IMG/VR virus record: IMGVR_UViG_3300049617_000088 | Location: 31,714 to 95,713 of that record | Source: a virus | Direction: 5' to 3' (one strand) | DNA: 64,000 bases | Part shown: piece after piece, positions 16,476 to 23,975 of the stretch | Position numbering within the stretch: position 1 is the stretch's first letter | Layout of the letters: each line of letters starts with the position of its first letter | Notes under the pieces: model-generated | The model's database searches: none | What the model saw: only the letters and a program-made list of their open reading frames with translations | What the model was told of the DNA's origin: nothing | Made by a program: the position numbers and the translations under genes

Positions 16476-16763
16476 TCATTTGTTTTCTAGCTCGTTAATC
16501 TTGTCATAAGCAAGGAGTAATTCTTGCACCAAAGCATTTTTGCTTAGAACGAAACATTCTTTCTTTGAACCTGACCATTTACATCCACAATTATATTCAT
16601 CATGACAATGATAAGTGCTATTGTTTCCACGGTAAACGGAACCAAAATGACTACTACCACACTTAGGGCAATCAAAATCATAGTGATGAGTTTCAGTATC
16701 AATGGATTCAATATAAGATGACTGCCCATTAATCATTGCTTCTAGCACTTTTCGATCAATCAT
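16476..16763 (-). CDS. zinc-ribbon hypothetical protein
   Basis: A 95-residue protein from ATG at 16763 (MIDRKVLEAMINGQ). DCPKCGSSHFGSV with CHDEYNCGCKW is a four-Cys zinc ribbon; a C-terminal helix (LVQELLLAYDKINELENK) follows. Similar in plan to 16760-16945. Confidence 0.65.
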   Translation of the reverse strand: MIDRKVLEAMINGQSSYIESIDTETHHYDFDCPKCGSSHFGSVYRGNNSTYHCHDEYNCGCKWSGSKKECFVLSKNALVQELLLAYDKINELENK

Positions 16764-16945
16764 TTGGCTAGTTCCAATCCCCAAGGAGTCTCCACGTATT
16801 TTCGTTCCATATCCTTTTGGGACTTAGTGCGCTTGAACTTAAACTTATGCCCGCAGCTTGTCAATTTTTCGCCTTTGGGTGTAGAACCAATAACACACAT
16901 CATCTGTTTACAGATAGGACAGGGCTTACTTGATATCTTGTTCAT
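16760..16945 (-). CDS. small zinc-ribbon protein
   Basis: A 61-residue protein with PCPICKQMMCVIG and TSCGHKFKF, a likely zinc ribbon, ending TPWGLELAK. Its ATG lies inside the tail of the interrupted gene 16926-17321. Confidence 0.6.
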   Translation of the reverse strand: MNKISSKPCPICKQMMCVIGSTPKGEKLTSCGHKFKFKRTKSQKDMERKYVETPWGLELAK

Positions 16946-17321
16946 GTTTTCTTTTCTCTAACAAATTCGAGACTGACATACCCAGTTCTTTTTCAGTCGG
17001 TTGTCGACCTTCCCAAAGGTCCCTGGCAAATTCCAGAGCTTTGATTACTTTCTCATAACCATCTGGACCATCATTGACTGTTTAAATTACTTGACCATCG
17101 TACAGATGTTCTGATACTCTCTGCAAACAACAGACAGCCATACCTTGTAGATGGTCATTAAAATGCTGAACGGCTCCAAGAGCACAAAAAGAGTAGCCAT
17201 CTACAATTGATGACTTATTTCCATTCTTATCGTACTGGTAATACCCTTGAGCAAATCTACTACGATCTTGATAAAGATCAATAATCTGAGCGTAAACCTG
17301 AGCTACTGGAATTATGTTCAT
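16926..17321 (-). pseudogene. DUF6197-like protein with in-frame TAA
   Basis: The 79-codon frame from 17321 (MNIIPVAQVYAQIIDLYQ, YSFCALGAVQHFND) stops at TAA (17082-17084), yet the same frame continues TVNDGPDGYEKVIKALEFA and RDLWEG for 50 codons. An N-D-x-x-G-x-x-x-V-x-x-A-L-x-x-A end is what I expect for DUF6197 proteins, whose CALGA core is in the first part. No start codon is available for the second part. Most simply one gene with a nonsense codon. Confidence 0.6.
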
Positions 17322-17347
17322 TATTCTTTCCTATTCAATTTATTCGA

Positions 17348-17431
17348 TTGTCGGAGAAGATAATCATCCTGGGATGCATGGTCAAGTCTCCGACAATTTA
17401 TACGGTTGGCAATCTTTACTAATTGCCAACC
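17348..17431 (-). repeat. two strong adjacent hairpins in a 155-base gap
   Basis: A 9-bp perfect stem TTGTCGGAG/CTCCGACAA (17348-17396, 31-base loop) is followed by a 10-bp perfect stem GGTTGGCAAT/ATTGCCAACC (17404-17431, 8-base loop). They lie between the end of the M50 gene and the start of the DUF6197-like gene. A terminator plus a regulatory element, or a small structured RNA, are both possible. Confidence 0.6.
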
Positions 17432-17476
17432 ATCTCTCGACAAACCAATGGGGATCTATAGGGGAAGTAGAATATC

Positions 17477-18187
17477 TTATCTGCCGAAGATGGCAGCGAA
17501 GCCAACTCCTGGCATTCCTTTCAAGAAGAAATACAACTGACCTAGAAGGAAGATAGTTGCAGACCAACCAGCAGTAGTTAAAAACATCTGTCCAGGAGTC
17601 AATCGTTTAGGAGGATTCCAGTCAGTTATCTCTCTCCAGATAGATGCACCACCAAACAGAATAACCATAATAGCGATTAGATAGTTGAAGAACCAAAGAA
17701 CCACTGCCGCTACAACTGTAGAGATGATATGCATTACCATACCAAACGTTCTATTAGTGGAATAGGTTAGTGTATCTAACAATTGACCACCATCCAAAAA
17801 GGATAGGGGTAATAGGTTAAATAGATTAAGGAAGCACATCCAGTAGGCAGCCGAAGCAAGATAAGGGTATCCGGTCAAGTAGTAGGCTCCTGCGGTTACA
17901 CCAGCAAGAAGACCACCACCTACTGGTCCTAAGAGTACCACGAAGGCTTGTTGCCCATAGGTTTTATATCTATCTGAAACTAAGGCAACTCCACCCATGA
18001 AAGGGATAAAGAAGAACCCGCTAGTTCTCAGATGCATTCTTTTCGCTGCCCACAAATGACTATATTCGTGGAAGCCTACGCCTACTAAAAGAAGTAAAGC
18101 GGCTTTCCAATTGAGAATTGAAGTATAAATTAGAAATGTAAAGATAGCTGATAAAATTTGTTTCTGTCTGAATGATAAATTTGGCAT
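17477..18187 (-). CDS. M50 (site-2-protease-type) membrane metalloprotease
   Basis: A 236-residue multi-spanning protein from ATG at 18187 (MPNLSFRQKQILSA); longer readings overlap the next gene. HEYSH in helix 2 is the HExxH zinc motif and LDGGQLLD further on supplies the third ligand, as in S2P/SpoIVFB-type proteases. About six hydrophobic segments. Such proteases cut within the membrane, often to release regulators; the substrate here is unknown. Unusual phage cargo. Intact. Confidence 0.8.
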   Translation of the reverse strand: MPNLSFRQKQILSAIFTFLIYTSILNWKAALLLLVGVGFHEYSHLWAAKRMHLRTSGFFFIPFMGGVALVSDRYKTYGQQAFVVLLGPVGGGLLAGVTAGAYYLTGYPYLASAAYWMCFLNLFNLLPLSFLDGGQLLDTLTYSTNRTFGMVMHIISTVVAAVVLWFFNYLIAIMVILFGGASIWREITDWNPPKRLTPGQMFLTTAGWSATIFLLGQLYFFLKGMPGVGFAAIFGR

Positions 18188-18197
18188 TAAATTCCTG

Positions 18198-18611
18198 TTA
18201 TTTCTTGGCACTGAAAAAATAAAAGCTGGCGAAGGCACACAATATGCCACCCATTTTTCTCCATGAGAGATTCTCTCCCATAAACAAAAAAGATAGTAGG
18301 ATGGTAACGCCAGGATATAACCCCGTGACGAACGTTGTTGAGCCAGCATCATTCTTCTGCAATGCATAGAAATAAGCGATAGAACCAATTCCCATCATTA
18401 TTCCACACAAAATAGAATAAACTACACCAGTCGTATTAATTGTATAGTTAACTTTAAAAATAAGAAACAAGAAGGGAGTCATTAACATATGTAATAGGCT
18501 ACCAATAGCAATGACCATGATAGGATGCATTGCACTGTTAGCTGTTTTACAAAAGAAAGATCCAATTCCCCATCCAAGGATACAAATTGCGACCAGTAAA
18601 GTGCTAGACAT
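18198..18611 (-). CDS. EamA-type half transporter
   Basis: A 137-residue protein with about five TM helices and the single-repeat EamA pattern (GLYPGVTILLSFLFMGENLS, then RKMGGILCAFASFYFF). Single-domain members work as dimers moving small metabolites. It ends ten bases before the M50 gene starts, so the two may be co-expressed. Confidence 0.75.
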   Translation of the reverse strand: MSSTLLVAICILGWGIGSFFCKTANSAMHPIMVIAIGSLLHMLMTPFLFLIFKVNYTINTTGVVYSILCGIMMGIGSIAYFYALQKNDAGSTTFVTGLYPGVTILLSFLFMGENLSWRKMGGILCAFASFYFFSAKK

Positions 18612-18620
18612 GAGATACTT

Positions 18621-18791
18621 TCAAGGATGAAAACTAAATCCCATCCGCATTAGAAAACTAACGACTGCCCAAACAGTCATCAAAAAGAATCACATCTTCA
18701 AAAAGATGTTTAAGAAACCCTCTTTAGACCAAATGATTGTCATAAACACGAATGACAAAAAGGCGGCAAAACAAAATCCTGTGATTACCAT
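18621..18791 (-). pseudogene. small two-TM protein with in-frame TGA
   Basis: ATG at 18791 starts MVITGFCFAAFLSFVFMTII and hits TGA at codon 34 (18690-18692); the same frame goes on with a second hydrophobic helix (FFLMTVWAVVSFLMRMG) to a TGA ten bases before the EamA gene. Trp in place of TGA would give a 56-residue hairpin membrane protein. Alternatively a 33-residue one-TM protein followed by a 19-residue one. Confidence 0.5.
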
Positions 18792-19033
18792 GATCTGTAC
18801 CCCTTCTTATCTCTGCTTCTCCTTCTTAGATAGTCTATCAGAATTACTAATCCGACAAAGCCAAGAACAACACCAACTATCGAGAGATAGAAAGCAAAAC
18901 TAATCCATAACGGACTGAGCACCCACAACCATGACCAATCAATATAGTGAGTTAACTTGAGTCCGATGAAGAGAACAGTAAGCAATCCCCCAAAACCGAT
19001 ACCAACCGCCGAAGCGTTATTTGAATCAGACAT
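18785..19033 (-). CDS. two-TM membrane protein
   Basis: An 82-residue protein with two long hydrophobic segments (about 10-30 and 38-68) and a basic end (RRRSRDKKGYRSW). Starts at the stop of the next gene. Function unknown. Confidence 0.65.
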   Translation of the reverse strand: MSDSNNASAVGIGFGGLLTVLFIGLKLTHYIDWSWLWVLSPLWISFAFYLSIVGVVLGFVGLVILIDYLRRRSRDKKGYRSW

Positions 19034-19488
19034 TATTTATTCCTTAGAATTTTAATATTGGGAATCTTTTTAATTTTCGCAAGTCCGTTCTTATGAGAAC
19101 CGTTAGAGCTACAAGCATCTGCGATTACTTCAATCTTAGCTTGAGGAAGTTTCTCTCGTAAACCTTGCACCGTCTCGAACACACAATAGTCGGTATTAAC
19201 TCCAACCACTTTGAGATGACTCTTATTGAAACGACGCTTATGAAGCTGATCAAATACATTAGCCGAACCATCATTGCGGCTCTTGGTAACGCGACTGGCT
19301 CGCTTATTCTTTCTGGTCAAATAAGTTAGTTCTGGTTTAGTAGAACCATAACCATCGAACTCTACATAGAGAATCCCAGCCCCATTTTTCATGGCTTGTC
19401 GAAGCTCTCGTTGAACACTTCTCTGTACCGAAAGCTTGTTCGAAGCACTAAAAAACGACTGCATATCCACTACGACTAGTGTATACAT
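19033..19488 (-). CDS. isochorismatase-like cysteine hydrolase
   Basis: A 151-residue protein of the isochorismatase/nicotinamidase fold. LVVVDMQSFF carries the catalytic Asp and VVGVNTDYCVFETVQGL the nucleophile Cys; a Lys in the middle completes the triad. The family cleaves amides or vinyl ethers such as nicotinamide. A nicotinamidase-type role in NAD salvage would suit a phage but is not shown. Slightly short, key residues present. Confidence 0.75.
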   Translation of the reverse strand: MYTLVVVDMQSFFSASNKLSVQRSVQRELRQAMKNGAGILYVEFDGYGSTKPELTYLTRKNKRASRVTKSRNDGSANVFDQLHKRRFNKSHLKVVGVNTDYCVFETVQGLREKLPQAKIEVIADACSSNGSHKNGLAKIKKIPNIKILRNK

Positions 19489-19506
19489 TATTGTAATCCT
19501 TGTTAT

Positions 19507-19611
19507 TTAATTGAAGAATAAACCGGCTAAAAATAGAGGAACTATTAACATTCCGTAAGCACAACCAATTAAACACCACCAAAGAATCTTCTCTGGTAAT
19601 GGATCTTCCAT
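19507..19611 (-). CDS. 34-residue one-TM protein
   Basis: Starts MEDPLPEKILWWCLIG and is mostly one hydrophobic helix ending GLFFN. It starts one base after the stop of the next gene upstream. Small single-pass proteins of this kind are common here (25284, 48191, 50115). Confidence 0.5.
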   Translation of the reverse strand: MEDPLPEKILWWCLIGCAYGMLIVPLFLAGLFFN

Positions 19612-19612
19612 C

Positions 19613-19936
19613 TTATGCTACCGTTGGTGGATTAACGATATCAAGAATATCTTTAGGAGATCCGCGCATTAACCGACCAGCTCTGGTTCTAGCATTGGGA
19701 GACGCATCTAGGTGCTCAACTAACTTATCGAAACGACCGTTATCCAGGTGAAGACCATGTTGACGATCAATCTCTGCGGCAAGAGCGTAGCTAGTTGGTT
19801 CCATATCATCCTCTTCGTAGAAATCATCTTCTAGATAATCGTTATCTTTTTTATCGGACTTCATCTTGCCCGCTTTGCGCGCCATTGCTGGAACGGCAAA
19901 GGGATTCCTAAAAGGTTCTGTGGTTTTCTTTTTCAT
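19613..19936 (-). CDS. hypothetical charged protein
   Basis: A 107-residue protein: basic N-terminus with FRNPFAVPAMARKAGK, an acidic patch (LEDDFYEEDDME), then helices. Directly downstream of tRNA-Leu(UAA). Function unknown. Confidence 0.6.
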   Translation of the reverse strand: MKKKTTEPFRNPFAVPAMARKAGKMKSDKKDNDYLEDDFYEEDDMEPTSYALAAEIDRQHGLHLDNGRFDKLVEHLDASPNARTRAGRLMRGSPKDILDIVNPPTVA

Positions 19937-19948
19937 GACAGATCATCT

Positions 19949-20035
19949 TGGTACAGGTAGAGGGACTCGAACCCCCACTCTATTTCTAGAAATTGCTCTT
20001 AAGGCAATCGCGGCTGCCGATTTCGCCATACCTGC
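19949..20035 (-). tRNA. tRNA-Leu (anticodon UAA)
   Basis: An 87-base class II tRNA: acceptor GCAGGTA with TACCTGT, anticodon stem ATTGC-GCAAT with loop CTTAAGA, long variable arm, T-arm with TTCGAGT loop, encoded CCA. Reads UUA. Thirteen bases from tRNA-Gln. Confidence 0.92.
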
Positions 20036-20048
20036 ATGTATTTAGTAC

Positions 20049-20136
20049 TGGTTGGGGATGTTGGATTCGAACCAACGATGCTGTTAAGCGGGAGATTCAA
20101 AGTCTCCTGGGTTAAACCGGGCTGCCCCAATCCCCA
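20049..20136 (-). tRNA. tRNA-Gln (anticodon UUG), long variable arm
   Basis: Acceptor TGGGGAT with ATCCCCA, anticodon stem GGAGA-TCTCC with loop CTTTGAA, T-arm GTTGG-TTCGAAT-CCAAC, encoded CCA. The U1-A72 start and UUG anticodon fit Gln, but the variable region is about 15 bases, unusual for Gln and more like class II tRNAs. The HNH gene 20152-20652 ends 15 bases away. Confidence 0.85.
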
Positions 20137-20151
20137 ATACAATGCTGTATA

Positions 20152-20652
20152 TTATATCTTGTCTTGCCTATGTTTATTCTTTCCTGCAAAATTTTCAGTT
20201 TGTGAATGACAATGTGGACAAAGTACTCTAAGATTTTTTAGTCTGTTGTCGTCGCTTATTCCGTTGATATGGTCCAATTGTAAAGACAAGGGTTTATTAT
20301 TCCACACCGGAAGTTGACCACAAATGGTACATTCATTTTTAAGAATACCTTCTTTTAGAAGCCTTATCTTTAGATGGTTTCTATTGAAAGTTGAGTGTTC
20401 AACAAGAACATCCTCCAATGGAATCTTTTTGGCATTAGGAAACTTTCTATTCTTATTTGAAGAAACTCCTAATTTAATGTTGGAATAATTAATTGAATCT
20501 TCATCTAATCTTTTTTTGAGGGTACGATAATTATGACCTTTATTCTGTAAAGAAAAATGTAATAATATTTCACTGATAGAGTTAGATTCTAATACAATCT
20601 TGGACAATTGTTCTTTATCAATTTTCCAAATTAAACTAGTTCGTTTTTTCAT
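20152..20652 (-). CDS. HNH homing-type endonuclease
   Basis: A 166-residue paralogue of 9797-10288: CTICGQLPVWNNKPLSLQLD, HINGI, then CPHCHSQTENFAGKN form the HNH core, with a helical DNA-binding N-terminal half. It lies directly upstream of tRNA-Gln and tRNA-Leu on the same strand. The hairpin at 20653-20693 abuts its start codon. Confidence 0.85.
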   Translation of the reverse strand: MKKRTSLIWKIDKEQLSKIVLESNSISEILLHFSLQNKGHNYRTLKKRLDEDSINYSNIKLGVSSNKNRKFPNAKKIPLEDVLVEHSTFNRNHLKIRLLKEGILKNECTICGQLPVWNNKPLSLQLDHINGISDDNRLKNLRVLCPHCHSQTENFAGKNKHRQDKI

Positions 20653-20693
20653 AAAGAGAGGTTTCCGGGTAGCGGATACTGCGTCCTCTCTTT
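20653..20693 (-). promoter_or_regulatory. hairpin abutting the HNH start codon
   Basis: AAAGAGAGG pairs with CCTCTCTTT (9 bp, 23-base loop); on the minus strand the second arm ends exactly at the ATG of the HNH gene. TATATAAAG precedes the first arm. Transcripts from upstream would hide the translation start, as known for some phage homing endonuclease genes; transcripts starting inside the loop would not. Confidence 0.5.
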
Positions 20694-20715
20694 ATATATC
20701 AACCTATTACTAGGT

Positions 20716-20910
20716 TTACTGTCTAGATCGCAGTAGCAGATGCCTCATTAAACAGGCAGTACAGCGCGCTTGATGTCCATTTTCCTTATCTTTTTTATTC
20801 ACCATCACCGAGATGTTGCAATCAGGTTCACAACATACATCCATGGTAAGATTGGGATCAACCTTTTCCATACGAATGGTGGGCTTAGCTTCGTTTCTTC
20901 CGGTACTCAT
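20716..20910 (-). CDS. small zinc-binding protein
   Basis: A 64-residue protein with VCCEPDCNISV and CTACLMRH, a four-Cys site, and a basic C-terminus. Function unknown. Confidence 0.6.
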   Translation of the reverse strand: MSTGRNEAKPTIRMEKVDPNLTMDVCCEPDCNISVMVNKKDKENGHQARCTACLMRHLLLRSRQ

Positions 20911-20916
20911 TTAATT

Positions 20917-21114
20917 TTAGACTCCATATTGTTCTAAGAATACGGGCTTCTTAGGTACCCTAATGTACTTATTATCCGAGGCTTTAAGATGTAATTTGCA
21001 AGCCCACGTTTCGGCTTGATCATACTGAACATCAGTCCAAGTAGACACTACCTCTTCAGTGACAACAACTGAAACCAAAGAAAGAATATCTACGAGGACT
21101 GAATTATCTCTCAT
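20917..21114 (-). CDS. hypothetical protein
   Basis: A 65-residue protein: N-terminal helix/strand rich in Val (LVDILSLVSVVVTEEVVST) and a tail with ASDNKYIRVPKKPVFLE. No family recognised. Confidence 0.55.
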   Translation of the reverse strand: MRDNSVLVDILSLVSVVVTEEVVSTWTDVQYDQAETWACKLHLKASDNKYIRVPKKPVFLEQYGV

Positions 21115-21120
21115 GGTTTA

Positions 21121-21504
21121 TTACTTCGCCAGCTCTTGAAGCTTATCAAAGCTCTCGCCCGACAAAGCCTGCTCAACAGCCTTCTCCAGCTTAGCCAGAG
21201 CTTCCTCAGCCTTGCTCTTCTTATCCCAAGCATCCTTACTGAAGGTCTCATTCTTGGTGCCATCACCAGAAATGCTGACCTGATCAGGACGCATCTTTTT
21301 CAGCTCGTTACGAGCATCTGTCAGCTTAGTCAAGCCCTTATCCAAAAGGTCAACTCGACTAGCCAGCTTGCGTTCTACTAGCGTTTGAGTAAGTCGAGCA
21401 CGAGCCGTATCGGTTGAGTTCTTGAGGGTCTCAGCCACGCTAGCCAACAGGTCAGTGGCAACGCTCTGCTTAGAACCGTTATTCGTTGAATCGTTTTGCG
21501 ACAT
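21121..21504 (-). CDS. helical protein, probably abundant
   Basis: A 127-residue Lys/Ala/Leu-rich helical protein (TARARLTQTLVERKLASRVD, then LEKAVEQALSGESFDKLQ). Its codons are more GC-rich than its neighbours', like 22682-23080 and 53908-54228, which suggests strong expression. Function unknown. Confidence 0.65.
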   Translation of the reverse strand: MSQNDSTNNGSKQSVATDLLASVAETLKNSTDTARARLTQTLVERKLASRVDLLDKGLTKLTDARNELKKMRPDQVSISGDGTKNETFSKDAWDKKSKAEEALAKLEKAVEQALSGESFDKLQELAK

Positions 21505-21796
21505 AATAATTTCTCCTGGCTTCCTTGATTTTAGTGTTTAGTGAATGTAGTTTACCGTAATAATCGTCATTAGACATAGTTAAGTTGCAGTCCCAAAATC
21601 TTTTACGAAAATGATGTCTTGTCATTTTAAGCGCGACATAATATCGTAGTCGATCTCCGACTGAAGAAAGTTCTATTCGATCCAATTTATCCAGCAAAAG
21701 AAAAAGAACGTCGAGGCTTCTTTCATTTGCCTGACGCTCTACTTCTGCTTCTAAAGATTCTAGGTTGGAATTATTACCAGACCATTCGACATCCAT
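21479..21796 (-). CDS. helical hypothetical protein
   Basis: A 105-residue helical protein (ESLEAEVERQANERSLDV, LFLLLDKLDRIEL) ending YYVAKRFNE. It overlaps the next gene's start by 26 bases. No family recognised. Confidence 0.55.
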   Translation of the reverse strand: MDVEWSGNNSNLESLEAEVERQANERSLDVLFLLLDKLDRIELSSVGDRLRYYVALKMTRHHFRKRFWDCNLTMSNDDYYGKLHSLNTKIKEARRNYYVAKRFNE

Positions 21797-22265
21797 AGCA
21801 AATAAAATCCTTTCCTATAGGCGTTTCCGCATAAGGATATAATTCGTTACATTTAGTGCAAGTACAACCATTAGAAGAAGAATCTTTTTTCATTTCTACT
21901 GGTGTCGCGGGATCAGGACACCATCCGTTAAATGAAGTGGATATCCAAGTGATAGGTTGGTTAAGTTGAATTACATAGCCTGTACTAGAACCACCACCTC
22001 CGCCACCTGAACCAGTTGGTCCTGTGGAACCATTAGCACCTGTTCCATTGATAGGAACATAATTACTTCCAGTTACCCCAGAAACAGAAGTTATAACTGA
22101 GTAACCATCAATTCCTACTATGCCGTTAGAAGGAATAGGGTCAGTATTAGCGCTGGCAACTGTTTGTCTTGCTGTTTGCTTGGCACTAATTTCTGCTAAT
22201 TCGTCATATAGTTTGGCGATTTCTGTTACAGATGTTTCATAAAAATCTACGGTGGTACAAGGCAT
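21774..22265 (-). CDS. zinc-ribbon protein with Gly-rich linker
   Basis: A 163-residue protein: an N-terminal helix, a Gly/Ser/Thr-rich flexible linker (about residues 60-100, including a six-Gly run), and a C-terminal zinc ribbon (CTCTKCNELYPYAETP, then FICYGCRMVW). The ribbon resembles the C-terminus of 62198-62677 (CRGPC ... CFQCK). The hairpin at 22276 lies just before the ATG. Confidence 0.65.
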   Translation of the reverse strand: MPCTTVDFYETSVTEIAKLYDELAEISAKQTARQTVASANTDPIPSNGIVGIDGYSVITSVSGVTGSNYVPINGTGANGSTGPTGSGGGGGGSSTGYVIQLNQPITWISTSFNGWCPDPATPVEMKKDSSSNGCTCTKCNELYPYAETPIGKDFICYGCRMVW

Positions 22266-22275
22266 AACAACTCCT

Positions 22276-22303
22276 ATAGGTGGACACGTTTATATCCACC
22301 TAT
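22276..22303 (-). repeat. hairpin upstream of 21774-22265
   Basis: A 9-bp perfect stem, ATAGGTGGA with TCCACCTAT, around a 10-base loop, ending ten bases before the ATG and followed by AGGAG. It could act as a terminator for the acidic-protein gene or shape translation of the next one. Confidence 0.5.
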
Positions 22304-22329
22304 ATGTCAGGTCTTGAATTTATTTTAAT

Positions 22330-22551
22330 TCAATCTTCGTCATCCTCTTCATCTTCAAGGGGCTCGAAATCGGGATCAACATCTAGATCCTCCTCATCAT
22401 CGCCACCTTCAAAGTCAACCAATTCGCCATCAGCATCTTCATCTTCCATCAGGTTAGTGTAGATAACTACTTGACCATGATCATCAGTAACAATTTGAAA
22501 ACCTACTGGTAGAATTTGTTCCAGCGCTTCTTCTAACTCTTCAAGATTCAT
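22330..22551 (-). CDS. very acidic protein
   Basis: A 73-residue protein whose C-terminal half is almost all Asp and Glu (GGDDEEDLDVDPDFEPLED). The N-terminus is a short helix and strand. Such proteins can mimic DNA or act as chaperones; nothing more can be said. Starts just after a GGAAGGAG site. Confidence 0.65.
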   Translation of the reverse strand: MNLEELEEALEQILPVGFQIVTDDHGQVVIYTNLMEDEDADGELVDFEGGDDEEDLDVDPDFEPLEDEEDDED

Positions 22552-22579
22552 TTAACTATCTCCTTCCTTTGGGTGAATA

Positions 22580-22681
22580 AATTATTGTTCATCACACAAT
22601 TAGGGCTACGCCAGGTTGTGAACCTGCTTGTCTCTTATGAGACAAGATGCACATATACGCAGCCTTTTAGATTGCCTAGAA
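22580..22681 (-). ncRNA. structured spacer with tandem hairpins (candidate)
   Basis: The gap after the winged-helix-like gene folds into clear stems: TTGTCTC-TTAT-GAGACAA (22628-22645) and CAGGTT-GTG-AACCTG (22612-22626), side by side. No reading frame. A comparable structured gap (62690-62947) follows the paralogous gene at 62948, so 3' structures may protect or process these mRNAs. Confidence 0.4.
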
Positions 22682-23080
22682 TTAGGCAGTCTTGCTGGGA
22701 CGAGCCGGAATCGACTGACCCGGAGTTGCAAGGCGGAGAACACCACCACCCTTGCCCTTGCCGATATCCAAACGACCACGGCACGCCTTGGTCTCAGGAT
22801 CACGATCCGCCTGACCAACGATATACGCATGAATGCGCTTCGTCAGTGCGCCATGCTGCGCAGGAGCAACACCCAGGCTCGAAACCGCAGCCGACACCAA
22901 TGCAGGCATCGGAAGACGATCACTGGGGAACTGATCAAAAACAGCCTCAACAGCCGTCTCAATCGTCTCCACCGGGGTCTCATTCTCCACCTTCCAATCG
23001 GCAAGAGCAGCTCGGTAAGCCGCAGCCGAAAGATCCAAATCCGCCGAACCATCACTACCCAAACGTGTAAACTTATCCAT
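22682..23080 (-). CDS. winged-helix-like protein, GKGGGV family
   Basis: A 132-residue protein from ATG at 23080 with a good AGGAG site. The core TIETAVEAVFDQFPSDRLPM, then helices and RLDIGKGKGGGVLRL, is shared with 62948-63397 and more distantly 23199-23504 (KGAHGGIFKV). The helix-helix-strand-Gly turn-strand order suggests a winged helix with the Gly turn as the wing. GC-rich codons suggest high expression, so an abundant DNA-binding or structural protein is plausible but unproven. Confidence 0.65.
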   Translation of the reverse strand: MDKFTRLGSDGSADLDLSAAAYRAALADWKVENETPVETIETAVEAVFDQFPSDRLPMPALVSAAVSSLGVAPAQHGALTKRIHAYIVGQADRDPETKACRGRLDIGKGKGGGVLRLATPGQSIPARPSKTA

Positions 23081-23172
23081 TGTGAAATTCTCCTTTGGTT
23101 TTAACCAAAATTTAAAACGTAACATTAACGTGACAATACCCAATCTAGATTATTCTGGCTTGGATACTTTTG

Positions 23173-23190
23173 ATCTAGATTATTCTAGAT
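23173..23190 (-). terminator. short perfect hairpin
   Basis: ATCTAGA-TTAT-TCTAGAT, 7-bp stem, in the 118-base gap between two winged-helix-like genes. A second partial copy of the right half (CTAGATTATTCT) lies about 30 bases away. Possible weak terminator or processing site. Confidence 0.4.
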
Positions 23191-23198
23191 GCAAACTT

Positions 23199-23504
23199 TT
23201 ACTGACCATCAACCGCATCATCGGGAGGCGGCGCAGGAATGGTAGTTGGCTCCGCAACAGGAGCAACTTTGAAGATGCCACCATGAGCACCTTTCCGAAC
23301 ATCGACATTCGGATAACCATCGAAAAGAAACTTGAGAGTCGGATACAACTGGGGACCTGTCATTCCGTATTCCTTGGCAATATCACCTGCCAACTTGGTC
23401 GCCGGAATCTTCTCCCCAGGCTTAATAGCCTCGATCCGCTCAGAAGCCTTCTCAAAGATGATACGAATTTTGGCAAGACTATTTTCAATATGAGCTGAAT
23501 TCAT
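23199..23504 (-). CDS. winged-helix-like protein (divergent paralogue)
   Basis: A 101-residue protein: helices (KIPATKLAGDIAKEYGMTG, QLYPTLKFLFDGYP) followed by VDVRKGAHGGIFKV, the same helix and Gly-turn pattern as 22682-23080 and 62948-63397. A Pro-rich acidic tail follows. Copy 2 of the bipartite motif lies about 60-90 bases upstream. Confidence 0.6.
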   Translation of the reverse strand: MNSAHIENSLAKIRIIFEKASERIEAIKPGEKIPATKLAGDIAKEYGMTGPQLYPTLKFLFDGYPNVDVRKGAHGGIFKVAPVAEPTTIPAPPPDDAVDGQ

Positions 23505-23557
23505 TGATATGTAATTCCTTTTTAGAAAGGTTGAAGAAATGAGACTGTATTGGCTAC

Positions 23558-23597
23558 GGGCGCCTCATCTATAGGCGCCCTCCGTTTTACGATGGGT
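23558..23597 (-). promoter_or_regulatory. bipartite promoter-like motif, copy 2, with hairpin
   Basis: Core ACCCATCGTAAAACG (23583-23597), eight bases, then CTATAGATG. The second half lies inside the loop of a 7-bp GC stem (GGGCGCC/GGCGCCC, 23558-23580). It sits upstream of the gene starting at 23504. Confidence 0.65.
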
Positions 23598-23623
23598 AGT
23601 GTAATCACCCGTTCACGATTCAA

Positions 23624-23938
23624 TTACCAGCTACGGTAACGAAGCCAAAGCTTGGCGCCCTTAACTGCACGCGAAGGAGCAGTTTTAGACTTGGCAAGAC
23701 TATACATAACTGCTTCCGAAATGTCATACATGGAAGCAAACTCTGGCAGAAGAACCGTAATCGGCTTTTCCACCAAACGAGACAGCGCCACCAAACGACC
23801 TTCTCTACGGTCAAACTTATCTAGTGGATTGAGAACAGACAACTGATACTCAGCCGTGTTCTTCTGACGGTTAACGGTAATTGCCAACGTGCCCACAGGA
23901 CGATAGTTGGCGTCACGAAGATACATAATTCTAGTCAT
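23624..23938 (-). CDS. hypothetical protein
   Basis: A 104-residue basic protein (MTRIMYLRDANYRPVGTLAI) with a beta-rich N-terminus and Lys/Arg-rich end. No family recognised. Confidence 0.6.
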   Translation of the reverse strand: MTRIMYLRDANYRPVGTLAITVNRQKNTAEYQLSVLNPLDKFDRREGRLVALSRLVEKPITVLLPEFASMYDISEAVMYSLAKSKTAPSRAVKGAKLWLRYRSW

Positions 23939-23975
23939 TGTAATAACCTAATCTTTCTTTTTGTTTAAATGTTAA

